From NCBI GenBank assembly GCA_030015575.1, contig JASDDO010000016.1:176202815-176266814 (forward strand): 64,000 nucleotides of DNA, given 5' to 3'. The number at the start of each line of letters is the position of its first letter. Positions within the stretch are counted from its first letter, which is position 1. This DNA comes from Agapanthus africanus (lineage: Eukaryota; Streptophyta; Magnoliopsida; Asparagales; Amaryllidaceae). Below the pieces are notes generated by a model that worked only from the letters and a program-made list of their open reading frames with translations, ran no database searches and was not told where the DNA came from. Shown here piece by piece: positions 37,414-47,402 of this stretch. The translations under genes and the position numbers were made by a program.

Positions 37414-37927
37414 CCGTGCACCCCACCTTGGGGTAATCCTAGTATAGAAAGTAAAATATACATACAACGGGTACATCGACCTCGACCCGGTCGTGCCCCA
37501 AAAGAATAATACAAACAGGCAGTGACGGCAGTCCACATGTCGGACGCTCGCCCCGCAATATCAAATGTACATTATACAACCAAATATGTACTACCATTGC
37601 ATCCAGGCTATCCCCACGACCAATCTGCAACATCACAGCTCAACACAGAACATCAACGTGAACGTCACGTTCGCAAATCCGTCTAACCGGGCTATAGCAG
37701 TTAGACAGGATTTACCGATCGAGTGACATTCACGGTCGCAGATATAATGTAAATACTGTGAACTAATGTGTTTAAAATTTTCGATCGATCAAATTTACCT
37801 AAGTGGGCCCCAAGCACTACTGCGGCACTTAAAGAAATTCTGGGCCCAAAAAGAACATTCCAAAAACCCCATTTTCAACTCAGGAGCATTCTGTAAAATT
37901 TTGGTACACTGAACAGTGAAAGTCGCG

Positions 37928-37968
37928 GCGGAACCGCGGCCCAAGCATGGGTTTGGCCGCGGTTCCGC
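37928..37968 (-). other. GC-rich hairpin near primer site, element D
   Basis: GCGGAACCGC (37928-37937) pairs with GCGGTTCCGC (37959-37968), about 201 bases from the primer site. Confidence 0.74.
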
Positions 37969-38168
37969 GGTGGGGTAGTGAGATCACGAGACCAAATTTT
38001 TACAGAAGGCTTAGAATTCCCTGCACATCATTCTGCAACAACCTGAAAAATTTTTGGAGCTAAAAAAATTTCGACAGAAACTGATGCAAATGAAAATATG
38101 GTTTTTGGAAAATCCGATCGATCGAAAGTGTAAACACATTAGACCAAGCTAGACTAGGTTAATGGCGT

Positions 38169-38181
38169 GGCTCTGATACCA
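38169..38181 (-). other. primer binding site of element D
   Basis: The sense strand reads TGGTATCAGAGCC one base from the 5' LTR, for initiator-Met tRNA. Confidence 0.92.
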
Positions 38182-38182
38182 A

Positions 38183-40359
38183 TGTAAATGCAGGACGGCG
38201 CCCCGGTCGTCAATCCGATGCAGGAAAGCGGAAACGAAACTTTTTACGAACTTGTAAACCGGCACCACCGCGCACAAAAATCCCGGATCGGGCCATTAAT
38301 CTAGTCCTAGCTAACAAGAGAAAGGGGTAGAGAGATATACCGAGCGATCCGTGTCCTTCGGTCTTCTCGTCGTCGTCTCGATCTCCCCGCGGAATCTCCG
38401 GTCTTCAACTCCTCGTCGGAAGGGTACCACTTCGCCGGGTTCTTTTACGGACTCCCACCTCTGGACCGAGGCAACTCGGGCACGAAGTTGGCGAGCCGAC
38501 GTGCCCAAGATTTGCTGTAGAATAGTGTGGAACTCTATGTCTCATTGGGGTGTAGGAAGTTGCCATAATGGTGGAGGAATGAGATGTAAGCTTTTTGTGG
38601 ATGAACTTGGGAATTTTGTAGCATGAAAAGAGCAAAAATTCCCACACCAAAATAATGGGCAGCCCTTCCCTCATTTGGCCGGCCCCTTCATGGTGGTGAG
38701 TGAGAATGGAGTCCATGAATCAAAAAGAGTGAACCACAACATAATGCAAGAGAGAGAAAGGGTGATGATCATAAGCAATGATCATCAACCAAAACCAATA
38801 CTCCATCAACCAATCATCAACAACCACGATTACTCCAAAACCAACACTCCAACAACCTAATCATCAACAACCATGATGAGAAGAAGAAGAAGTTAAATGA
38901 AGTCAAATGGTGGAGGAATTATCATGATACAACAATATGCAAATAACACCCTCCACTAACCAAATTTGCATGCTTGCAAATAAGCCCTCCTCCACCAATT
39001 TCCGGCCAAGGATAGATACAAAGTTAAATGGACGAAACAGAAAGCAAACTGGCAACTTCATAAAACTGATGCCGTAATAAATTACAGGAAACCCCGCTAC
39101 TGTATATACATACCCGCATTTGTATTCCAACCGAATACAAATGCAATGAGACAAAATCTAAACTGTACTATACTAGGATCCGGCTTAAACCAAAGCCCGC
39201 TAGTATTATCCATCCGATCATGATCCGTGCAATACCGCACATATCTGATCGAACCCTGCCATATCTCCATACGGCCTCTACAGCGTTTCGCCCGAAACTT
39301 GAGAAACTGGTCTGTGGGGGACTCTAAAGACTCGTCAATACTTTGGTTGTGGATTTAACCACTAGCACGTCAGAGGTATTAGCCTATACGTAACGGGCTA
39401 CCAAGTATTGACCAAAAGGGACGTCGATGAGCGAACTCATCCTGACACCCTACTGAGCCTGTCAGTGACAATATCCGTACAGTCCGGTCCGTTCGTCTAT
39501 GAGCATCGCATGGCGGGCTTAGGGGGTTGGTAAAAGTCAGACCCCCAAAATCGGTACAAGTCATGTCGGAGTGTAGCCCAGAACACCCTGAGATACTACT
39601 GGAATACCTACCAGTAAATCTCCTGCCTCGGCCGAGGGCTTTGTGTAATGGCTCTCCGAGACACAGCGCGACCTCACCCCCAATACCGGGAGAGACGAAC
39701 CCCTGAAGATCCGCTCACTGCCTCCATGTGGCTCGGGACTGTACCCAACTAAAACCTGTTTGCACGTATCCTTTGAGCGTGGTAGGGTAGTAATCAAAGT
39801 ACAGTGGGAACTCACACGAGACAAATGACGATTCTCAGGTCGATGAACTAACCTGCACACATGTCACTAGGAAACTGCTATCTGACGTCAGGTATAAGAC
39901 CAACTAGCATATTCCCGGAGAGTCTTGTCCGGTGTACTCATAACCCAATGAGCACCTGTATACATCTTAGGTGAACCAACTGACACCAGTGGCTTGTGAG
40001 ACCGGGCACCTCCCCTCGTCGGGGTCTCGACTGTATACACTAGTCTACTCTGGAGTATCGATGCCCTGTCTCGAAACTCCCACGACTAGGGACCTTTTAA
40101 GGATGTGCTTATAGACTACCAGCTCCCACGTATATGATCTCCCTCATACTGCTGGAAGTCAAGCAAGAATCCTAAGGGCTCTATCAACGTGCAATAGTGA
40201 CCTGTAAGGTCACTTAAAGCCGTACACGATGATAAAGGTAAACCAGATAGCATACTATCATCTTGAGTAAGACTGTCCTACCGGAATAGGTCCTCCCTCA
40301 ATCATTGCAATCACGTGCCTGTGATCCAATAATTGACTCTGAGGGCACTATCTCCAACA
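38183..40359 (-). repeat. 5' LTR of element D
   Basis: The LTR is 2177 bp with ends TGTAAATGCAGG...CCAACA, matching 30298-32445. It includes CCTCGGCCGAGG at 39626-39637, a palindrome occupying the place of CCCTGGCCAGGG in A and B. Confidence 0.94.
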
Positions 40360-40959
40360 AGACGTATGGACCCATAGCTGTGTTGCGGACAAAGATATCG
40401 TAGCTTTCGTCAGTTATCTTTTTGGTGGGTTACATGTTTAGTAACCGCCTCTTTTGGGTATTTTGTATCTTGTATCTAGTGTCACTCCATCAGACTATGT
40501 ATATTATTTGACTTAGAACGAGGGTATACTTATGTTTTTATTTTGGGTCAATTGAGTAGAATCAACTATTTATGTTTGAGTGTTCTTCTTGTTATTTTTA
40601 TGCAAGTGATTCTTCGTTTCTAAGCGTCGTGTATTATTTGACTGAGTTGTTTCCGCCGATTGGCGTTGATTTTGCTCCCAAGCAGGGGATGCCACTATAT
40701 TAAATGTTTATGTACTTACTTTTCTTAAAGATTAGAAAGGAGGTGCTGTCGAAATTTCCAATACTAAAACCAATTGTTTTTACATCATTTTAAAAAACAT
40801 TCGACATGCGACCTCATTTTCTTTATTTTTAAAACAGTACTTTCTTATTTCCGCAAACAGGATTTAGATCATGGTTTTCTGGCTTACTCGGATTGTGTCG
40901 TTATCTTTAGACGTCACACAATCTAAGTGCCGATCACGAGCTAAATTTAGGTCGTGACA
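40360..40959 (+). repeat. 3' LTR of the Gypsy element, part 2
   Basis: It resumes after D with the target copy AGACG and ends GGTCGTGACA at 40959, a usual Gypsy LTR end. GGAGGTGCTG near 40740 and the region after it match the inverted LTR around 23900. Confidence 0.85.
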
Positions 40960-41519
40960 GGTATGGCTTGGTGTTATCATTTATGTGCATTTATTGGTGC
41001 ACTATTGATGCATGGTTAATTTATTTGTAGCCATTCTTTCTACACATGGATATTTTTTTGGATTCCACATTTTTTTGTGAACATGCATCATGCTTCATGG
41101 TTGAGACTAGCAACCATCTTCCTTACACCTCTTCTTCTTTTTCTTCCTCTTTCTCACTTGAGCTTGAGAAAATGAGAAAGAATTTTTAGTGGAAAGATTC
41201 CTACACCATCGACCATCCACACCTAGCAAGTCTGGATCATCGGTTAGAGCTTTTTCCGGTTTCCCTCGGGAGGATCTTCTTCGGCGAGGGTGGTCGACTT
41301 TCAAGCGCGATCCCGGCGGCTACGAGCTTGGGGGGTCATCCACAATTGGCTTGACACGCGTCGAAGGTTGTAATTTCCACACCGTTTACATTTCTAGTTT
41401 GCTAGTTTAAGGTTTTGGATCGATTTCTTGGGTTACGGGTGTTTGGTGCTCGCAAAAAGTTTTTGTTTTCGCTTCCACCTCGGCCGCGGCTTCCGCGGCT
41501 TGGGCACCGAACCCGAACA
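40960..41519 (+). repeat. end of the 5' LTR of element E
   Basis: About 560 bases ending CCCGAACA directly before a primer site; other Copia LTRs here are 2-2.2 kb, so the start is missing. It has a pyrimidine-rich stretch (41115-41155) typical of these LTRs and a terminal CCGCGGCTTCCGCGG inverted repeat (41483-41498). Confidence 0.75.
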
Positions 41520-41530
41520 TGGTATCAGAG
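41520..41530 (+). other. primer binding site of element E
   Basis: TGGTATCAGAG follows the LTR end directly and is complementary to initiator-Met tRNA. Confidence 0.9.
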
Positions 41531-42255
41531 TCACTCCAAAAATATTAACTAGCTAGTTTGCAGTTATTTAGAGTTTCGATCGACGGATTTTTCCGAATGC
41601 CCGCTGTTCGAATTTTAAAGTTGTTCAAAAAAATTGTTCAGGCTGCATTAAAATTATGTGCAGGCAAAACTAAAGACTAGAAAGAAATTTTGGCAGATTA
41701 GACCAAAATTAGACCAAGGAACCGCCGCCTAAAGTGCCATTTGGCCGCGGTTTCGCTGTCCAATTTTGGTCGTTGTGCCCCAAAAATTTTCTGGTGCTCT
41801 AGATTAAGGAAATGCGATTTTTGGTATATTTGGTTTTTGCTCGGATTTGTTTAGTACTGGTTTGTACTTGGGGCCAATACGGAATGTTTCAATCGATCGA
41901 AATTTTGAATTCATGATTTTCAGTTCATTTGTTAGTTTAGGCAACCGTGAATATCATAGCGCGGTATAATCCGACTGGTTGCTATATGTACAATCAGACG
42001 TCGTGTTGATGTTCTGTGTTGCACTGTTATTATGGATGGATTGTTGTGATGGATAGCCTTGTGTGAAATATTAGATGTACAGTTCAGATTCATTTGTATA
42101 TTCATTATTGCGGGGCGAGCGTCCAACATGTAGACTGCCGTTTTTGCCAGTTTGTATATTCTTTTATTGGGGCATGACTGAGTTGAGGTCAATGTCACCA
42201 TTTGTATATATATTTTTTTCTTTTCTGTACTAGGATTACCCCACAGAGGAATGCT

Positions 42256-42470
42256 CAAATAGCCAGGTTCAAGATGGCAACGGGCCCGCATCTTATGGCG
42301 TTGAGACCGGGGGGCCTTACTCTAGAATTGGCGGGTTATTCCCCGCACTCATAGGAGGTATAGGTTGACACACGAAGGGGTGCTCAAGTTACCGAATTCG
42401 GTGAAGTGCTGGGTGGCCCATTCAATTTGTTGATTGGGGTTGCCTCACTTCCAGGATTGGCGGATAACTT
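42256..42470 (+). other. two long-range stems, leader of element E
   Basis: AATAGCC (42258-42264) pairs with GGTTATT (42334-42340) using one G-U. AAGTTACC (42386-42393) pairs with GGATAACTT (42462-42470) with one bulge. The two correspond to the two modules of D. Confidence 0.6.
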
Positions 42471-43860
42471 ACCGCACTCGTAGGCGTCTAGGTTCTTCAT
42501 TGCACTGGCTATCCACACGACCGGGGAACGTCACGTCTTGTTTACGGCTCAAATGAAATGCGGGGCTCCTAGATTATCCACTATTCCATATTGTTGTTCG
42601 CATGCCTGTAATGATATTTATCTGCTTGTGATGACTATTATCTGCCTATTATGTTGATATATATATATATTATATTTAGTAGATACTTCTATATGTTTTG
42701 CATCCGCGCTAGTCCGGCCCCCACTCTGCCGTTAGTTAAGTAACCTAACAGTGCATGACGGGGCCCCGTGGCGAATGCGGATGGCATATAAATAGTATGT
42801 TATTTTGGTTGTTTCTTTTGTGGCTTGGAAACTTAAAATGATGGGAACGCATTATCTGAATAATGCAAGGAAAATAAACCTAAATGATGTTGTCGGAACC
42901 AATTTTAAAACTACTCGATTTTCTTCAAAACTCATAGTCGTATTCCTTTGCTTTGCATAGAGGTATTCGGTTAGGAATATCCCACACCTCTTTCTATGAG
43001 GGAAGAGCCTTGATCCCTTCACTGGGAGTTCGCTCTTAAGCAAAGGTTTATGTTACTAGTTTTATAAAGTGGAGCTTAAACCACTCCATTTCAAAGCCAC
43101 TCGAGTTCCTTCAATAATATCAAGTTCATTACGTTAAAGGTTTTTCGCCAAAAACCAGCCGTAGCCCTCCGTCATTTCAGATTAGTATTGCTTAGTATTC
43201 GTGATACGTTTACCGTTGCCATTCGCCGAGGCGTAGTGTGGAGTAGCTGTGTAATACTTTTCTGTCGCATGGATATGTGGATTGGTTATGATAGTCGTTC
43301 GACCTTGTTGAGCTTGTTAAGGATCTGTGCGGGTGGGTCTAATGCAATTAGGATAATGACGGGTTGAACTTGACTAGGACCCTTTGACTTGTTGACCTTG
43401 TCAAGGTCACTTGAATCCAAGGGGAAAAACCATATCGGGATTGTCAAACATATGGGAAACTTGCCAAGTTTGCGTGTACCTTCTGAAGTGTGGTGACTTG
43501 AGTGGATTCCGTCAGGTTGTCACATGATGATAGTTGGGTCCCGATTCCCACTGTTGAGTATGTATTACTCTTTGGGAGATTTTTCACTTCATAATTAGCT
43601 AACTTATTAGGTGTATAGAAAGTGTTAATGAGATTACGCCTCTGCGGAAATGTGGTTATTAATTGGGTCCGTGCGAAAGCATGGGGGGCCTCCCTCATAG
43701 TACCAACACTAGCCTGGCTTAACAGTTAGCGAACTTATAAAGTGTACATGATCCCGACTAGTTCTCTTTTAGGGTTTGAAGGAGAATTCGAGGAAACAGT
43801 GGGAGCCAACCAGATTAGATAAAGTGAAAACCAATCTAATCTTGATAGAGTGCACGCCGA

Positions 43861-43890
43861 GTGTTTCTTTTCTCTCTCTCTCTGGTATAG
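43861..43890 (+). promoter_or_regulatory. possible 3' splice site at leader end, element E
   Basis: GTGTTTCTTTTCTCTCTC is followed by GGTATAG and TGACCCAT, the counterpart of the CAG/CGACC block in A and D. Confidence 0.38.
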
Positions 43891-43916
43891 TGACCCATAA
43901 CTTACCTTAAAAACTC

Positions 43917-44340
43917 ATGAACCAAGTTAACCGAACCTTCTTACACCCTTTGGCTTTGGCTTGTCTTGATTCACGACAAAGTCACATATATCCCCGCCGC
44001 TCTGCTTTACCCATTGCATTTCTTCAGAACACATTGTATCACTATGATGATCCATATCGCTTAGAACAACCATCGTATAGTTACATACGAACTCGAAGAA
44101 GTTACTTCAGTCGAGGATGGACACATGTTCTAGAGAAATTGAATAGGATTATTCGTTTGTCTCTTCCCTTTACCTTCTCTCAGATTGCGAGAGCTCCTTG
44201 TATTAGGAGAGTTCACCCATTACGCTTATTGGATAGTCTTCATCCAAACCTTATGCTGGTGTCGAAAGGTAGGGAAGGATGAAAAAAATTAGCCTAAGGA
44301 CGGTGTGTAGAAGGTAAGATGTAGAGACATATAAAGGGAT
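43917..44340 (+). pseudogene. 350-bp unit of unknown function in the gag position of E
   Basis: A frame of 121 codons (ATG 43917) contains FSRGWTHVLEKLNRIIRLSL and PFTFSQIARAPCIRRVHPL. The pieces match the two copies in D at the protein level in the sense frame. It follows the leader at once and precedes the protease trace, the place where gag belongs, but shows no capsid or zinc knuckle. I do not recognise it. Confidence 0.6.
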
Positions 44341-45370
44341 TGAAATGGGCGCAAAGGAAATTATGACTACTATCATGAATCTGGATAATAGAAAAGGCAT
44401 TACTAGGAATACCTGGCCACCCCCTATGAAACATTTTCATGTTTCAGTTTTTCTGCGTATTTGTAAAAGAGAACTGTTTTCCCAATTAATTCTGACTCCA
44501 GGGTATGTATTTACCGGTTTTGGATCTCACATCTGTACGGTGTTACAGATGATGAGTAGGAGTAGAATATTGGGAAATGGGCGATTTGATGCTCAATATC
44601 GGAATTCGTTGTGATTCGTGATATTGGATTAAATTGCCTGGCTTTCCTTAAACGGCAAATTTTTGGTTCCGAATAACCGTTGTTATGCACCAAACATTAA
44701 AATGAAATATCTGTACCTTTATTTTATAAAGTGAGATACATTTTGAAAATTGTGTTATAAACATTTACCTTTATTAGTTGAGGATTAGGTAAAGTGCGTT
44801 GAATAACGACGCAAGACATTCTTAACCAAGATACAGTTTTCAACTTATAATACACGGAATTTGAGTTAGTATACTCTTGAGACTTATACATGAAAGTGTA
44901 TGTTGTCCGGTATCCTTTAGGATAAGGGTTTAGTACTCTTACTTTATTCAGGTTTACTTATGAGTTCTATGGTTTTAGACATGCATTCGATATAATGCAA
45001 GGTCTAATGATTTTGAGAAGTTTATATGTATGAATAAAGTAGAGAGCCATATGTTGGAAGTATCAGGATTCTTTGAGGTGATCGAAGATGTAGATACTTA
45101 TACTAGATATTCCATCATAGTAATGAGAACTTGATTCTCTCGCAGGTTACTCATCCGTGGATGCGCTCTATGATGAGTAATGCTGTATTAGCCTTTATCC
45201 ATTAGCAGATATGGACTGGAAACAACTGCATGACTTTTGAATCTGGTTCCATCTAAATTAGTGCCTTGATTCTATATGGACATAGAATGGTTACATATCT
45301 TGAGGTTATTGAGATATAGAGTTATCCGGTTTTTGTTTAAAAGCAGAATCCTGACAATCTGAAGGCATGC
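44341..45370 (+). pseudogene. protease and integrase remnants of element E
   Basis: YVFTGFGSHICTVLQMM (about 44507-44560) aligns with WVLDTGSRSHICNSLQAL of A, with the catalytic Asp lost. A weak trace of GAG-pre-integrase and integrase follows, mirroring 34000-34800 of D. Not intact anywhere. Confidence 0.65.
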
Positions 45371-45719
45371 TTCGGTAATGGCTGTTTGTGGATTATCCCA
45401 AGCATTCGCTAGGATTTTGTTTTCTACTATTTTCAAGATCATTAGTTATATTGTTCTTGACTCACCACTTTTTTATAAAAGGAATCTTTTTGCAAAAGAA
45501 ACTAGTAGGAGTATGGTAGAATTGGAAGTGATTCCAGAACCACGAACGGTTACCGAAAATTTAGTAGAACCTAAGGATTCAATTGGACTTGACAAACCAT
45601 TAGCCACTCTGCAGATTTTAGTAGGCGACCTCAGACACCCGAGAGATACTTCAGTTTTCTCATAGACGGTGACAGGGAGGTCAGCATCATGGTGATGATG
45701 GCCCTACTAGTTATCAGCA

Positions 45720-46316
45720 GGTCATAGGAAGTGGTAACTTCCAGGTAACCAGATGCTTCATATCCAAGAATGACTCCACGCACTTCAGCAAATTATGGAT
45801 TTTGGGCTTTGCAGGGTGTTCTTGAAGGGGTAAAACCCATTAGGAGCAAGTAGATTTTTCGAGATTTGTGCAGGTGGAAAGGTACTAACCTAATAAGGAT
45901 AGACATGTTGTAAAGAGTTTTCATCAAATACCCATTGTGGATTGTGATAAGACTTTTACTTCAATGTCTATGCTGAAGCTCATACGGATATGACTTGACA
46001 CTGTTGTTCCCCTTACTTGTTATCAGCAGCTCATAGGAAGTGGCGACTTTCAGGTGACTACATGCTTCATACCTAAGATGGACTTCACGCACTTCAGCAA
46101 ATCATGAATTTTGGACTTTGTTGGGTGTTCCTGAAGGGGTAAAACCTATTAGGATCAAGTAGATCTTTCGGGATCTGTGCAGGTGGAAAGGTACTGACCT
46201 AATAAGGTTAGACTTGTTGTAAAGAGTTTTCATCAAATACCCGTTGTGGATTGTGATGTGACTTTTACTTCAGTGTCTACGCTGAAGTCCATATGGATAT
46301 GACGTGGCGCTAATAC
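45720..46316 (+). repeat. about 290-bp direct duplication in the pol of E
   Basis: Units 45720-46005 and 46026-46316 share long stretches such as GGGGTAAAACC, AGGTGGAAAGGTACT and GTTTTCATCAAATACCC. They cover the start of RT (GVKPIGSK to the TFSPVAMLKS area). Confidence 0.85.
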
Positions 46317-46669
46317 AGTTCTTGGCTATTATATCTGGTAGGTGGATGACTATAACGTCTTTCCAAATGAGAATTTGGAAGTGCACGTGTATATGACTCT
46401 ACCAGAAGGTTATCGTAGTCAGTGGGAGAAGCGGAAGGTGTGCATGTTGCTTATGTCTATTCATAGACTAAAGCATGGATAGCGGAGACAGATCTATTGT
46501 TTTGATGTGACAGTCAAGGTGATTGACACCATCAAAACAATAGATGAACCTAGCAAGAAGAATGTAGGGAGTACTGTCCTGGATTTGGATGACATACTTC
46601 AAATAGGAAGTGTTGTTCCTCTACTACAATCGGTCAAACTTTGGTTGTCACATAGTGTTTTATCCATGT

Positions 46670-47034
46670 TGGATATGGATAATATATCAGGAATTCTTGT
46701 GACTAGATCTAGATTTGGGAAGTTTCCCAAATCGGGTACTTAAAAAACATTTTAAAAGTGTTTTCGAATGGACGACTCTTGACGTAGTAGTGTACCCGCA
46801 TGCGATGGAGTCACCCTCTCTAAAGAGATGTCTTCTAGACTGGTGAAGAGAGGGACGGGCATGAATGACATATCATTTGCTTAGGCAATTGATTCAATCA
46901 TGCAATGTCTTGCACAAAACCAGATGGATAATGTATCAAGGATTCTGGTTCTAGATCTAGATTTGGGAAGTTTCCCAATCGGGTACTTGGACAACAATCT
47001 AAAAGTATTTTATAATAAATGACTCCTGGCGTGG
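46670..47034 (+). repeat. second direct duplication in the pol of E
   Basis: GATCTAGATTTGGGAAGTTT recurs at about 46708 and 46958, with related flanks from GATGGATAAT/GATATGGATAAT to ATGACTCCTGG/ACGACTCTTGA. The second copy is cut by LTR fragment I. Confidence 0.75.
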
Positions 47035-47035
47035 T

Positions 47036-47402
47036 TGAAAGTATATCTTAGCACCTCTACTAGGTTTTTTTAAGCATCAAGTATGCAATTTTAAAAAATC
47101 TATAGGGTTAAGTATACTAAACAAGAATCGAACTAGAGAATTAGGGTTTCAAAGATGAACAAATCAAGTTCTAAACTAAGTGATTGGAAACTGCAACCTT
47201 TGTCGTCTAGTCCTTCACTTCAAATGCTCCGAGTAATAGTCCTAGAACTCTTCTTTGGCTCCACTTGAAGGATGGAACGAGCTTGCTCGAAGTCTTCGTC
47301 GTCGAAGATGATCCATCTTGAGGCAACTCACACTCAAGCTCACAATTCACTAATCAAGGTATTAGTGAAGAGAACAACCTATACTAATTTGCTAGAGTAG
47401 TG
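47036..47402 (-). repeat. LTR fragment I (Copia), interrupted by F
   Basis: Starts near TGAAAGTATATC and is colinear with the beginning of the H and B LTRs (AAACAAGAATCGAACTAGAG; CAACCTTTGTCGTCTAGTCC; CTTCACTTCAAATGCTCCG). It breaks off at 47402 where F begins. The rest must lie beyond the window. The exact left end is a judgement. Confidence 0.65.

Larger units (their letters stand above)
35860..38168 (-). other. leader of element D (untranslated, about 2.3 kb)
   Basis: It has the same modules as A and B: AG plus pyrimidine tract (35881-35908), core hairpins (36186-36392), duplicated GGAGTCACTCC units (36528-36745), the TTAACTAACGACAGAGCGGG block (about 36950), GGCTC hairpin with two tandem long stems (37111-37413), and GC-rich hairpin (37928-37968). 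No coding content is seen. Confidence 0.84.
30298..40359 (-). mobile_element. Copia element D, complete ends, decayed coding
   Basis: Ty1/Copia in - orientation inside the Gypsy 3' LTR. LTRs are 30298-32445 (2148 bp) and 38183-40359 (2177 bp). Flanks are AGACA (30293-30297) and AGACG (40360-40364): a 5-bp duplication with one CG-to-CA change. The internal part has a primer site, a 2.3-kb leader, a duplicated 350-bp unit where gag would be, and a pol reduced to scattered remnants. LTR similarity is high while pol is ruined, so it likely moved when already defective. Confidence 0.93.
41531..43905 (+). other. leader of element E (untranslated, about 2.36 kb)
   Basis: It carries the module order of the other leaders in + orientation: weak GC-rich hairpin (about 41720-41755), two long-range stems (42256-42470), the CCGTTAGTTAAG block (about 42730), one GGAGTTCGCTC module (about 43030), degenerate core repeats (about 43230-43410), and pyrimidine tract plus AG (43861-43890). 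Many arms are eroded. Confidence 0.78.
40960..47035 (+). mobile_element. Copia element E, partial and old, + strand
   Basis: A degraded Copia element in + orientation: LTR end, primer site, 2.36-kb leader, the 350-bp unit of D, a protease trace, and RT remnants with local duplications. It begins immediately after the Gypsy LTR, so I infer the Gypsy element is inserted in the 5' LTR of E and the rest of that LTR lies left of the window. The pol runs until LTR fragment I at 47036. It is most similar to D. Confidence 0.8.
45371..47035 (+). pseudogene. reverse transcriptase remnants of element E, with internal duplications
   Basis: VIPEPRTVTENLVEPKDSIG (about 45525-45585) is the integrase-RT linker. 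DLDDILQIGSVVPLLQSVKL (about 46580-46640) is the YVDD region with Tyr-Val changed. Two direct duplications lie inside (45720-46005 with 46026-46316; about 46670-46760 with 46925-47034). No RNase H remains before fragment I. Confidence 0.7.

Noticed and set aside
43917-44282. Treating the 121-codon frame of E as an intact host gene
   Set aside because: It sits exactly between leader and protease of a Copia element and recurs in D; part of the element.
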